Origin: Massiliimalia sp050943535
GTDB lineage: Bacteria > Bacillota > Clostridia > Oscillospirales > Ruminococcaceae
DNA length: 64,000 nucleotides
Assembly: GCA_050943535.1 (NCBI GenBank)
Contig: JBMNPJ010000005.1
Location: 62,001-126,000 of the forward strand
Direction: 5' to 3'
The position numbers and the translations under genes were made by a program. Numbering within the stretch: position 1 is the first letter of the stretch; each line of letters starts with the position of its first letter. Shown here piece after piece: positions 43,019 through 51,920 of the stretch. A model generated the notes under the pieces. That model saw only the letters and a program-made list of their open reading frames with translations, had not been told where the DNA came from and did not search any database.

Positions 43019-44533
43019 ATGAGAAAACCATTGGCATTAATTATCATGGATGGTTTTGGCAGAAACGATTCTGATTACGGCAACGCCATTGCCGCTGCGA
43101 ATACTCCAAATCTGGATCGGATTATTAAAGAAGGAAAACTGACTTATATTGGTGCATCTGGTTTGGATGTAGGCCTGCCAGATGGTCAGATGGGTAACTC
43201 TGAAGTAGGTCATACCAATATTGGTGCTGGCCGAGTTGTATATCAGGAATTGACCAGAATTACCAAAGCAATTAATGACGGTGACTTTTTCCAGAATCCT
43301 GCTTTGGTAAAAGCAATGGATAACTGCAAAGCCAACAACAGTGCGCTGCATTTAATGGGCTTGTTGTCTGACGGTGGTGTACACAGCCATAATGAACATC
43401 TGTATGGTCTTTTGAAACTGGCGAAAAAATTCGGCCTGGAAAAAGTATATGTACATTGCTTTATGGACGGACGTGACGTTCCGCCTTCTTCCGGGAAAGA
43501 CTATGTAGAACAGCTGATGGCTAAAATGGAAGAAATCGGCGTAGGAAAAATTGCTACTGTTATGGGCCGTTACTATGCAATGGACCGTGACAATCGTTGG
43601 GAACGTGTAGAAAAAGCATATGCTGCTATGGTTTATGGCGAAGGCAATCAGGCAGATTGTCCGGTAAAAGCCATGGAAAATTCCTACAAAGACGGCGTAA
43701 CTGATGAATTTGTAGTTCCTACCGTATGCGCAAAAGATGCTCAGATCAAAGAAAATGACAGCGTTGTATTCTTTAACTTCCGTCCTGACCGTGCTCGGGA
43801 AATCACCCGTACTCTGGTTGACGATGAATTTACAGGATTTGAACGCAAATTTGGCAGAGTTCCAGTATTCTTTGTCTGCATGACACAGTACGATGTAACC
43901 ATGCCAAATGTTGATGTGGCATTCCGTCCACAGTCTTTGTCCAATACCTTTGGCGAATACATCAGCAAAAACGGCTTAACTCAGCTGAGAATTGCAGAAA
44001 CAGAAAAATATGCTCACGTTACCTTCTTCTTTAACGGTGGTGTAGAAGCTACTTTCGAAGGGGAAGACCGTGCACTGATCAATTCTCCAAAAGTTGCTAC
44101 CTATGACCTGAAACCAGAAATGAGCGCATATGAAGTTTGTGACGAAGTGGTAAAACGCATTGAATCTGATAAATATGACGTAATTATCCTCAACTACGCA
44201 AACTGCGACATGGTTGGTCATACTGGTGTATTTGATGCTGCAAAACAGGCTGTTGAAGCAGTAGATACCTGCGTAGGCCGCACAGTAGATGCTGTATTGG
44301 CAAAAGGCGGGGTTGCTTTGATTACTGCTGACCACGGTAATGCAGACCAGATGTATGAACCAGACGGTTCTCCGTTTACTGCTCATACCACCAATCCGGT
44401 TCCATTTATTGTAGCTGGTTTGGACTGCGAACTGCGTGAAGGCGGCAGACTGGCAGATATTGCTCCGACTATGCTGAAGATTTTGGATTTGGAAAAACCA
44501 ATGGAAATGGACGGCACCAGCATTATTAAATAA
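43019..44533 (+). CDS. gpmI: 2,3-bisphosphoglycerate-independent phosphoglycerate mutase
   Basis: Manganese-dependent mutase of 504 residues. It has LIIMDGFGRNDSDYGNA, GNSEVGHTNIGAGRVVYQ (phosphoserine nucleophile), GGVHSHNEHLYGL, HCFMDGRDVPPSS, GRYYAMDRDNRWERV, NFRPDRAREITRTL, and the metal motifs ANCDMVGHTG and TADHGNADQM. It completes the pgk-tpiA-gpmI glycolytic run. GAGGAGG precedes the ATG. Confidence 0.96.
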   Translation: MRKPLALIIMDGFGRNDSDYGNAIAAANTPNLDRIIKEGKLTYIGASGLDVGLPDGQMGNSEVGHTNIGAGRVVYQELTRITKAINDGDFFQNPALVKAMDNCKANNSALHLMGLLSDGGVHSHNEHLYGLLKLAKKFGLEKVYVHCFMDGRDVPPSSGKDYVEQLMAKMEEIGVGKIATVMGRYYAMDRDNRWERVEKAYAAMVYGEGNQADCPVKAMENSYKDGVTDEFVVPTVCAKDAQIKENDSVVFFNFRPDRAREITRTLVDDEFTGFERKFGRVPVFFVCMTQYDVTMPNVDVAFRPQSLSNTFGEYISKNGLTQLRIAETEKYAHVTFFFNGGVEATFEGEDRALINSPKVATYDLKPEMSAYEVCDEVVKRIESDKYDVIILNYANCDMVGHTGVFDAAKQAVEAVDTCVGRTVDAVLAKGGVALITADHGNADQMYEPDGSPFTAHTTNPVPFIVAGLDCELREGGRLADIAPTMLKILDLEKPMEMDGTSIIK

Positions 44534-44544
44534 GATATTTACCG

Positions 44545-44690
44545 GCTAAGAGCCGGAGCAAATGGCCTACGGCGCGTGCTTTGTCAGTAAAGTGGAAATA
44601 TCAAGTAATTTTCCCTCAATTGACAGAATACGAGCGAAGCGTCTTTGCCCACCGCTAGGTGGAGGAACTTTTTCTTGTAATATATTTTAC
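44545..44690 (+). repeat. Beta repeat with alpha right end (locus G)
   Basis: Beta palindrome in inverted orientation (44564-44644: GCGTGCTTTGTCAG ... TTGACAGAATACGAGCG), micro-palindrome CCACCGCTAGGTGG (44650-44663), and the alpha right end CTTTTTCTTGTAATATATTT just before the terminator. Sense to gpmI. Confidence 0.7.
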
Positions 44691-44696
44691 AGATAA

Positions 44697-44737
44697 AAAA
44701 CAGCAGAAACTGTGTGAAAGCAGTTTCTGCTGTTTTT
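44697..44737 (+). terminator. Terminator of the glycolytic operon
   Basis: AACAGCAGAAACTG (44699-44712) / CAGTTTCTGCTGTT (44721-44734), then TTT. A T-run (minus strand) precedes, so it also serves the convergent gene. Confidence 0.88.
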
Positions 44738-44840
44738 GCGTTATATTGATGTTGACTTTCGCATGCAGCGTGGATCAATGATTTTGTTTATCCTTTATAA
44801 GCCGATAAAATCCAAATTGATATTGGATAATTTCAAAGTT

Positions 44841-45845
44841 TTACTGGTGCTTGCCGGATAAAATCTGATCGATGCAGTCTAATTCTTCTTTGCTGAAATG
44901 GGTGTTTTCCAGGCATTTTACATTATCCAGAATTTGTTCCGGTTTGCTGGCACCAATGAGAACAGAGGTGATTTTGTTGTCACGCATAATCCAGGACAGT
45001 GCCATTTGAGCCAGGTTTTGTCCTCGTTCCAGTGCAATTTCATTGAGTGCGCGGGTCTTGGTAACAATATCTTCTGTAATGCTGTTTTCTGTTAAAAATG
45101 GGCTCTTATGAGCGCCAGCACGGGAGTCAGCAGGAATACCGTTCATGTATTTTCCTGTCAAAATTCCCTGCTGAAGCGGACTGAATACAACGCTGCCAAT
45201 TCCGTGGTCAAATAAATAGTCTTTCAGACCATCTTCTTCAATCCAGCGGTTCATCATGGAATAGGAAGGCTGATGTACCACAAAAGGAGTTTTCAGTTCT
45301 TTCAGCACTTTGTAGGCCTGTTCGGTTTGTTTTTTATTGTAGTTAGAAATCCCTACATACAGCGCTTTCCCTTGGCGTACAATCTGATCCAGCGCCAGCA
45401 TCGTTTCTTCAATCGGGGTGTTTGGATCCGGACGATGATGATAAAAAATATCCACATAATCCAGCTGTAAACGCTTCAAACTTTGATCTAAGCTGGAGAT
45501 TAAATATTTTTTGGATCCCCAGTCACCGTAAGGGCCATCCCACATCAGATATCCTGCTTTGGAGGCGATGATCAGTTCGTCCCGGTAAGGTTTTAAATCG
45601 GTGGATAAAATACGTCCTACATTGGTTTCAGCGCTGCCTGGTTCCGGACCGTAGTTGTTGGCCAGATCAAAATAGGTGATCCCATGGTCAAAGGCGGTGA
45701 ACAAAATCTTTTTCATATTTTCCATATTGGCTGCTGAACCAAAATTATGCCACATTCCCAAAGCCAGTGCTGGCAGCATTAATCCGCTTTTTCCGCATCG
45801 ATTGTAGATCATACCATCATAGCGCTTTTTGTCTGCTTCATACAT
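44841..45845 (-). CDS. Aldo-keto reductase, YghZ/Gpr-like
   Basis: A 334-residue NADPH-dependent reductase barrel. The catalytic tetrad is D60, Y65 (FDLANNYGP), K96 (ASKAGYLMW) and H137 (YHHRPD). The motif set, with RCGKSGLMLPALALGMW and NYGPEPGSAETNVGR, fits the AKR14/YghZ branch, which reduces L-glyceraldehyde 3-phosphate. The location beside the glycolytic triose genes fits a triose or methylglyoxal substrate, though this is inference. Confidence 0.88.
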   Translation of the reverse strand: MYEADKKRYDGMIYNRCGKSGLMLPALALGMWHNFGSAANMENMKKILFTAFDHGITYFDLANNYGPEPGSAETNVGRILSTDLKPYRDELIIASKAGYLMWDGPYGDWGSKKYLISSLDQSLKRLQLDYVDIFYHHRPDPNTPIEETMLALDQIVRQGKALYVGISNYNKKQTEQAYKVLKELKTPFVVHQPSYSMMNRWIEEDGLKDYLFDHGIGSVVFSPLQQGILTGKYMNGIPADSRAGAHKSPFLTENSITEDIVTKTRALNEIALERGQNLAQMALSWIMRDNKITSVLIGASKPEQILDNVKCLENTHFSKEELDCIDQILSGKHQ

Positions 45846-45899
45846 AATAAGACATCCTTTCTCATAAAAATTTTTTACACGAAAAATAAATCCAATTTA

Positions 45900-45928
45900 A
45901 TTATATCGAAAAATTTGTAGAAAAGCAA
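45900..45928 (-). promoter_or_regulatory. Promoter of the aldo-keto reductase
   Basis: On the minus strand TTGCTT, 17-bp spacer, TATAAT, about 55 nt before the start. Confidence 0.7.
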
Positions 45929-46019
45929 GAATTCCGGACTTTTTATGAAGCAAAGGAAAAGAGAACTTTGTATAACAGTTAAAATAAGTAGGAAACAAGG
46001 AATATAACAGGCATTTTAC

Positions 46020-46048
46020 TTGACTTTACCCGCTTAAACAGGTAAAAT
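46020..46048 (+). promoter_or_regulatory. Promoter of the rnf operon
   Basis: TTGACT (46020-46025), 17-bp spacer, TAAAAT (46043-46048). The spacer contains an inverted repeat TTTACC / GGTAAA. Leader about 150 nt. Confidence 0.78.
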
Positions 46049-46050
46049 TA

Positions 46051-46068
46051 TAGTTAAAAATATAACAA
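46051..46068 (+). promoter_or_regulatory. Rex-like operator over the rnf transcript start
   Basis: TAGTTAAAAATATAACAA matches the Rex consensus TTGTTAA-N4-TTAACAA at 12 of 14 fixed positions. It directly follows the -10 hexamer, a repressing position. Rex is the NADH/NAD+ sensor of Firmicutes, and Rnf makes NADH. Confidence 0.6.
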
Positions 46069-46202
46069 TTTGTTCTTGAAAGGTTCATAATTATGTGAAC
46101 GGAACAGTTGTTGTATTTTGTCCGTATGGGACAATCCGCGCAGTTATCTCAATAAAACAGTTTTTCGGCTGTTTTGATTCCACAAGAGAAAAAGGTGAAA
46201 AA

Positions 46203-47522
46203 ATGTCAATTGTGAAAAGCCAAAAATCTCTCCATGGTGTACACGTGCCACACCACAAAAATACAGAGGATAAACAATCTGTGTTTTTTCAGGATGCGAA
46301 AGAAATTCGAATCCCTATGCAGCAGCATATGGGAGCACCCTGTAAGCCACTGGTCAAAGCAGGGGACAGTGTCAAAGTTGGTCAAAAGATTGGCGACAGT
46401 GAGGAGTTTTTCTCTGTTCCCATTCATGCCAGCTGTTCCGGGACAGTTAAAAAGGTAGAAGATTTTTTGACTGTAAATGGTGCCAAAACCAAGGCGGTTG
46501 TCATTGAAAATGACGGTGCATATACCTGGGATGAACAGGTGAAAAAGCCTGATGTTACTGATAAGAAAAGCTTTTTAGAAGCGGTGCGTGAATCTGGTCT
46601 GGTTGGTCTGGGGGGAGCTGGATTTCCGGCTCATGTAAAATTAGCCTATCAGGATCCGGATCGCATTACAAAATTGGTCATCAATGGGGCTGAATGTGAA
46701 CCGTATATTACTGCGGACTTCCGGGAATGTATGGAAAACACAGAAAATGTGCTGGACGGAATCCGGGCTGTCTGTCAGTATTTGGAAATCCAGGATGTGT
46801 ATTTGGGGATTGAATCCAATAAGCCTGAGGCCATTCGTTTGTTTGATGAAAAAACAGCCAATGACCCTCATTTTCATGTGGTAGAACTCAAACAGATGTA
46901 TCCTCAGGGGGCGGAAAAATCTATTATTTACGCTACCACAGGTATTGTAGTCAAGGCGGGCAAACTGCCGGCAGACTGCGGTGTTTTGGTAATGAATGTT
47001 TCTTCTGTAGGTTTTCTGGGGGGATATTTGAAGGACGGAAAACCGCTGGTTTCCAAGCGAATTACAGTGGACGGCGATGCCATTGAACATCCGGATAATC
47101 TGATTGTGCCAATTGGAACACCGATTCAGGATGTTCTGGATCATTGCGGCGTGTCTGACTCCGTGAAAAAAGTGCTGATGGGCGGTCCTATGATGGGGAT
47201 TGCGGTCAGTGATATGAGTTCTCCGGTCATTAAAAATAACAACGCAATTCTGGCGTTTTCTTATAATGAAATTCGGGAAGAGAAAACCACAGCCTGCATT
47301 CGGTGCGGAAGCTGTGTTTCTGCCTGCCCGATGAATCTGATGCCTGCTGCATTGGAAAAGGCGTATGACCGCCAGGATGGAGACGCACTCATGAATCTGC
47401 GGATCGACCTGTGCATTAACTGTGGATGCTGCAGCTATGTCTGTCCGGCAAACCGCCAGTTAGCGCAGAAAAATCAGCTGGCAAAAGTATTTGCTAGAAA
47501 CCATGGAAAGAAAAAGGTGTGA
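46203..47522 (+). CDS. rnfC: Rnf complex subunit C
   Basis: Soluble Fe-S/flavin subunit of the Rnf ferredoxin:NAD+ oxidoreductase, which couples electron transfer to Na+ or H+ export. It has the barrel-like start GAPCKPLVKAGDSVKVGQKI, the NADH/FMN site GLVGLGGAGFPAHVKL and GAECEPYITADFR, and two 4Fe-4S motifs near the end (CIRCGSCVSACP and CINCGCCSYVCP). 439 residues. ATG 46203 with AAGGTG upstream replaces the long frame from 46095. Confidence 0.94.
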   Translation: MSIVKSQKSLHGVHVPHHKNTEDKQSVFFQDAKEIRIPMQQHMGAPCKPLVKAGDSVKVGQKIGDSEEFFSVPIHASCSGTVKKVEDFLTVNGAKTKAVVIENDGAYTWDEQVKKPDVTDKKSFLEAVRESGLVGLGGAGFPAHVKLAYQDPDRITKLVINGAECEPYITADFRECMENTENVLDGIRAVCQYLEIQDVYLGIESNKPEAIRLFDEKTANDPHFHVVELKQMYPQGAEKSIIYATTGIVVKAGKLPADCGVLVMNVSSVGFLGGYLKDGKPLVSKRITVDGDAIEHPDNLIVPIGTPIQDVLDHCGVSDSVKKVLMGGPMMGIAVSDMSSPVIKNNNAILAFSYNEIREEKTTACIRCGSCVSACPMNLMPAALEKAYDRQDGDALMNLRIDLCINCGCCSYVCPANRQLAQKNQLAKVFARNHGKKKV

Positions 47523-47526
47523 GAAA

Positions 47527-48468
47527 ATGGATCGATTATTTGTTGTTACCCCGTCGCCTCATATTACCAGCAAACGCACAACAGCGACTATTATGCGTGA
47601 CGTGGTAATTGCCTTAATGCCGGCGCTGGTAGCCAGTGTTATCTTTTTTGGCCTGCGGGCTTTGTTGGTAGAAGCGGTTTGTGTGGTATCCTGTATTTTG
47701 TTTGAATACCTCAGCCGCAGAGTGATGAAACGCGAAAACACCATCTCTGACTGGAGTGCAGTAGTTACCGGTTTGCTTTTGGCGTATAACCTGCCGGTAA
47801 GCATTCCTCTGTGGATGGCTGTGTTGGGCAGCTTTTTTGCCATTGTCATTGTAAAACAGCTGTTTGGCGGTATCGGGCAGAATTTTGCCAATCCTGCCAT
47901 TACAGCTCGTATCTTTTTGTTTGTTTCCTTTGCGGGAGCGATGACAACCTGGATGCCTCCGTTTTATTATTCCGGTAAGGTGGATGCAGTTTCTGTGGCA
48001 ACGCCGCTTACGGATATTGCCGCTGCTAATACCTTGGATTTGTTTTTGGGAAATGTACCGGGATGTTTGGGTGAAACCAGTGCTCTGGCACTGCTCATTG
48101 GCGGAATTTATCTGGTTGTACGCAAGATAATCAGTCCAGCGATTCCTGCAATGTATCTGGGAACAGTATTTGTGCTTTCTCTGTGCTTTGGGGTAGATCC
48201 GGTGAAAGAACTGTTTGCCGGTGGTGTTATGCTGGGTGCTATTTTCATGGCAACTGACTATTCTACTTCTCCTACTACATTAAAAGGAAAGCTCATTTTT
48301 GGATTTGGATGCGGATTAGTCACCATTTGTATCCGGGTATTTGGAAATTATCCGGAAGGTACTTCTTTTGCAATTCTGTTTATGAATGTTGTTTGTCCGT
48401 TGATTGACCGTTACACCAAGACAAAACCGTTTGGAACAGAAAAAGAAAAACGGGCAAAGGAGGCATAA
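47527..48468 (+). CDS. rnfD: Rnf complex subunit D
   Basis: A membrane subunit of 313 residues with about ten helices. It has VTPSPHITSKRTTATIMRDV at the N-terminus, GGIGQNFANPAITARIFLF, and ATDYSTSPTTLKGKLIFG, the region around the covalently bound FMN in RnfD/NqrB. It follows rnfC by 4 nt. Part of the membrane electron path and ion pump. Confidence 0.93.
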   Translation: MDRLFVVTPSPHITSKRTTATIMRDVVIALMPALVASVIFFGLRALLVEAVCVVSCILFEYLSRRVMKRENTISDWSAVVTGLLLAYNLPVSIPLWMAVLGSFFAIVIVKQLFGGIGQNFANPAITARIFLFVSFAGAMTTWMPPFYYSGKVDAVSVATPLTDIAAANTLDLFLGNVPGCLGETSALALLIGGIYLVVRKIISPAIPAMYLGTVFVLSLCFGVDPVKELFAGGVMLGAIFMATDYSTSPTTLKGKLIFGFGCGLVTICIRVFGNYPEGTSFAILFMNVVCPLIDRYTKTKPFGTEKEKRAKEA

Positions 48469-48470
48469 GC

Positions 48471-49016
48471 ATGGAAAAATGGAAAAGTATTGGAGTGCCC
48501 ACTTTGGTGCTCACTGTGATTTCCTGTCTGATTGCTGCTTTGCTGGCGGTTACATATAATGTGACAGGGATTGCCAATTTAGGAACCGGTCTTTCAGAGG
48601 ATGAGTTAAAAGAATATGCTCCTGTTTTGGAGAATTGTCAGCAGCTGACTCAGGCAGAGTATGAATCAGAACAGAAAGATCTGCTGGGGGTATATGTCAA
48701 CGAAGATAAAACCCAGTTTGCCATGCATATTCAAACTGCTGGTTATGCGGGAAAAAGCAAACCCATTGAAGCGCTGGTGGGTTTTGATCAGGATGGAACC
48801 ATTGTCAATGTAATGATTGTCTCCTGCCAGGAAACACCAGGTTTGGGAACAAAAATTGAAGATGCCGAATATTTAAAAGGATATCAGGGTGTCAGCGGCA
48901 GCGCTGATGGTGTGGACACCATTACCGGTGCTACCATTTCTTCTAAAGCGCTGAGAAATGGCGTTAATTTTGCGTTAGGTATGTTTGAGGAAGTCAAAGG
49001 GGAGGTGCTTGCATGA
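48471..49016 (+). CDS. rnfG: Rnf complex subunit G
   Basis: A 181-residue subunit with one N-terminal membrane helix (VPTLVLTVISCLIAALLAVTY) and an outer FMN-binding domain. VDTITGATISSKAL is the flavinylation motif in which the Thr of TGAT carries FMN. Requires a flavin transferase (ApbE) encoded elsewhere. It overlaps rnfE by 4 nt. Confidence 0.92.
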   Translation: MEKWKSIGVPTLVLTVISCLIAALLAVTYNVTGIANLGTGLSEDELKEYAPVLENCQQLTQAEYESEQKDLLGVYVNEDKTQFAMHIQTAGYAGKSKPIEALVGFDQDGTIVNVMIVSCQETPGLGTKIEDAEYLKGYQGVSGSADGVDTITGATISSKALRNGVNFALGMFEEVKGEVLA

Positions 49017-49699
49017 GCGTAGAAAAGAAAAGCGGATATCTCCAGGTGTTTACAAAGGGGATTTTAAAAGAAAACCCCACGCTGGTAATGCTTTTGGGTA
49101 CCTGTCCTACTTTGGCAACCACCACTATTGTCAGCAGTGCGCTGGGGATGGGGGTAGCAACCACCTTTGTATTGCTGTGTTCTAATATTGTAATTTCTTT
49201 GATTAAGAATATCATTCCTAAAGAGGTTCGCCTGCCAAGCTATATTGTGGTAATTGCAGGGTTTGTAACCTTTGTAGGGTTTATGCTCCAGTCTTATCTG
49301 CCTAGCCTGTACGAATCTTTGGGGATTTTCCTGTCCCTGATCGTAGTAAACTGCATTATTTTGGGACGGGCGGAAATGTTTGCCAGCAAAAATAATGTAG
49401 CAGCTTCTGCTTTGGATGGATTGGGCATGGGGCTTGGTTTTACCCTGGCTCTGTTTGCCATGAGTTCTGTTCGTGAACTGCTGGGCTGCGGCAGCTGGCT
49501 GGGAATTTCTATTGGCGACTGGTATGAACCAATTACCTTTTTCATTACACCAGCCGGCGGTTTCTTTGTATTCGGATGCGCCATTGCGGTTGTCAATGCC
49601 ATTATGAGAAGACAAAACCGCAAACCAAAAGAAAAATTCAGCTGTGCCGATTGTCCTGCTAAGGATGCCTGCGGCGGAACAGGAGCGTGCGAATCATGA
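49013..49699 (+). CDS. rnfE: Rnf complex subunit E
   Basis: A membrane subunit of 228 residues with six helices: NPTLVMLLGTCPTLATTTIV (the inner Cys site CP), SYIVVIAGFVTFVGFMLQSY, VVNCIILGRAEMFASKN (second CI site). A C-terminal CADCPAKDACGGTGAC tail adds four extra cysteines, more than in the E. coli protein. Homologous to RnfA. Confidence 0.92.
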   Translation: MSVEKKSGYLQVFTKGILKENPTLVMLLGTCPTLATTTIVSSALGMGVATTFVLLCSNIVISLIKNIIPKEVRLPSYIVVIAGFVTFVGFMLQSYLPSLYESLGIFLSLIVVNCIILGRAEMFASKNNVAASALDGLGMGLGFTLALFAMSSVRELLGCGSWLGISIGDWYEPITFFITPAGGFFVFGCAIAVVNAIMRRQNRKPKEKFSCADCPAKDACGGTGACES

Positions 49700-50286
49700 A
49701 AGAAATGTTAGTAATTCTGTTCAGTGCGATTTTGGTAGATAACTTTGTACTGAGTAAGTTTATGGGGATCTGTCCGTTTTTGGGAGTATCCAAAAAGATG
49801 GATTCTGCCCTGGGCATGAGCGGTGCAGTTATCTTTGTTATGGTGATGGCGTCTGCTATGACCTATCCGATTTACCAGTATTTGCTGGTACCTAATCATT
49901 TGGAATATTTAAATACCATGGCATTTATCCTGGTGATTGCGCTGTTTGTACAGCTGGTTGAAATTATTCTGAAAAAATATGTCAAATCCCTGTATCAGGC
50001 GCTGGGTGTATATCTGCCGTTGATTACCACCAACTGTGCAGTGCTGGGGGTTACCTTGCTGAATGTAGAAAGCGAATATAACTTTATTCAGTCTATTGTC
50101 AATGCATTGGGCGCAGGTTTGGGCTTTACCTTGGCTTTGGTTCTGTTTGCAGGAGTCAGAGAACGGGTAGAAGCAGCAGATGTTCCCCAAATGTTCCGCG
50201 GGGTACCGATTACCCTGATTGCGGCAAGCATTGTTTCTGTAGTATTTTTGGGCTTTGGCGGTATGGTCGAAGGTATTTTTGGATAA
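49696..50286 (+). CDS. rnfA: Rnf complex subunit A
   Basis: A 196-residue membrane subunit and paralog of RnfE: VDNFVLSKFMGICPFLGVSK, LVEIILKKYVKSLYQALGVY and LPLITTNCAVLGVTLLN, with the same conserved cysteines. ATG 49696 overlaps the rnfE stop (ATGA). RnfA and RnfE hold a 2Fe-2S cluster between them. Confidence 0.93.
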   Translation: MKEMLVILFSAILVDNFVLSKFMGICPFLGVSKKMDSALGMSGAVIFVMVMASAMTYPIYQYLLVPNHLEYLNTMAFILVIALFVQLVEIILKKYVKSLYQALGVYLPLITTNCAVLGVTLLNVESEYNFIQSIVNALGAGLGFTLALVLFAGVRERVEAADVPQMFRGVPITLIAASIVSVVFLGFGGMVEGIFG

Positions 50287-50301
50287 GAGGAGAAGTGTGA
50301 A

Positions 50302-51096
50302 ATGGGAAAAGAAGTTTTAATTCCTGTCTTAATTTTTGCCGGTCTTGGACTTTTTGCCGGACTGCTGCTTTCCATCTTTTCCAAAGTGTTTGCAGTAAAG
50401 ACCAACGAGAAGGTGGAACAGCTCAAAGAGGCACTGCCGGGGTTAAACTGCGGCGCCTGCGGATTTTCAGGCTGTGAAGACTATGCCAACAAATTGTTTG
50501 AAAATCCGGATATGAAAACCAATTTGTGTGTACCTGGCGGGGCAGATGTCTCCCAGAAAATCAGCACCGTTTTGGGGAAAGAATTTGAAGCGGTAGAACC
50601 TATGGTAGCGGATGTTCACTGCCGGGGAACCGAAGAGTACACCCGTGATATTTTTGAATACAGCGGACTGCACACCTGTAAAGCCTGCAATATGTATTAT
50701 CAGGGAAAAGGCAAGTGCAACTATGGCTGTATCGGATTTGGGGACTGTATGGCGGTGTGCCAGTATGATGCCATCCATGTAGTAGACGGCGTGGCTCAGG
50801 TAGACCATGACAAGTGTATTGGCTGCGGTATGTGTGCCAAAGCCTGCCCGAAAGGCATTATTGATATTCACAAAAAATCTCAGAAAGTATTGGTAAAATG
50901 CTTTAACTGTGATTTGGGAAAAGACACCCGTGCAGCATGTACTGCAGGATGTATTGGCTGTAAGAAATGTGAAAAGACCTGTCCTCATGATGCAATTCAT
51001 GTAGTGAACAACAAGGCAACCATTGATTACGATAAATGCACCAACTGCGGAAGCTGTGCAGAGGTTTGTCCAATGCACTGTATTATTTGCCAGTAA
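50302..51096 (+). CDS. rnfB: Rnf complex subunit B
   Basis: A 264-residue ferredoxin-accepting subunit. It has one N-terminal helix, a 4Fe-4S motif GLNCGACGFSGCEDYA with a later Cys (NLCVPGG), then CKACNMYYQGKGKCNYGCIGFGDC-type and further ferredoxin motifs (CIGCGMCAKACPKGI, CIGCKKCEKTCPHDAI, CTNCGSCAEVCPMHCI). The protein is the entry point for electrons from reduced ferredoxin. It ends the operon. Confidence 0.94.
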   Translation: MGKEVLIPVLIFAGLGLFAGLLLSIFSKVFAVKTNEKVEQLKEALPGLNCGACGFSGCEDYANKLFENPDMKTNLCVPGGADVSQKISTVLGKEFEAVEPMVADVHCRGTEEYTRDIFEYSGLHTCKACNMYYQGKGKCNYGCIGFGDCMAVCQYDAIHVVDGVAQVDHDKCIGCGMCAKACPKGIIDIHKKSQKVLVKCFNCDLGKDTRAACTAGCIGCKKCEKTCPHDAIHVVNNKATIDYDKCTNCGSCAEVCPMHCIICQ

Positions 51097-51160
51097 GGGG
51101 CAAAGCGATTTTTATTGTAAAAAGAAAACCGGATGATTTTTCCGTTATACAAAAAAGGGT

Positions 51161-51192
51161 AAGGCGCTGTAACTTTTGTTACAGCGCCTTTA
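51161..51192 (+). terminator. Terminator of the rnf operon
   Basis: AAGGCGCTGTAAC (51161-51173) / GTTACAGCGCCTT (51178-51190), loop TTTT, then TATT. Confidence 0.88.
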
Positions 51193-51234
51193 TTGATAAG
51201 ATGTGGGGGATTCCAAAGGAGTTCGTCCCGCTGA

Positions 51235-51790
51235 ACCGAAAATGATACGCGCGTATTCTGTCAGTTTTATTACTCAATAAACCTGTGACTGCTTTTGCTT
51301 ACAAAATAAAATTTTGCTATTACGTGATACAGTAACAAATAAAAATTGCTAAAACAATAAAACTATATCCTCAATGATTACTTCTGAAAACAGCTGTGAG
51401 GGGGGGAGCCGCGCTTTGCGGCGTAGGGGGAGGTTAAAGCCGGCGGGCAGTGCCCACACCCACTGACGCTTTGCTGGCATCCTATCAGCTGAGTGATAAA
51501 GACAAGAGATTTTCACTTTACTGATAGGGTGCGAGCGTAGCATCTATTCCTCCGGACGTTGTCCGGGAATGGTCTTTTGGTTCGTTTTCTTCCATAAGAA
51601 AATGAACAAAGTTCCTCGGCGAACCCGGTTCGCCCCGGGCATTGCCCGGCCATCTGGCGGTGGGGCAATAACGCTACGCTCGTATTCTGTCCGTTGGGAG
51701 CAAATCACCTAATATTTCCGCTTTATTGATAGGATACGCGCCGTAGGCGATTTTCACCGGACATTGTCTGCCCGCCGATGTAGCAGATAT
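51235..51790 (+). repeat. Composite of two beta repeats and GC-rich palindromes (locus I)
   Basis: No gene is seen between rnfB and the SDR (51097-51920). It has a GAGGGGGGGAGCCGCGCTTTGC module (51399-51440), beta copy 1 at 51465-51543, micro-palindromes TCCGGACGTTGTCCGG, GGCGAACCCGGTTCGCC and CCGGGCATTGCCCGG (51550-51652), and beta copy 2 at 51671-51749, which shares CGCTCGTATTCTGTC / GATAGGATACGCG arms. Confidence 0.72.
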
Positions 51791-51843
51791 CTGTGTATTT
51801 ACTGTGAAGTTAACATAAAAATTATATTAAATACAGAAAAATA

Positions 51844-51872
51844 TTGACAAAATGTTGAAAATCTTATACAAT
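51844..51872 (+). promoter_or_regulatory. Promoter of the SDR gene
   Basis: TTGACA (51844-51849), 17-bp spacer, TACAAT (51867-51872). Confidence 0.8.
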
Positions 51873-51920
51873 GTACACAGTATGTTTTTCGCAATAAAAA
51901 ACAATTGGGAGGAATCATCA

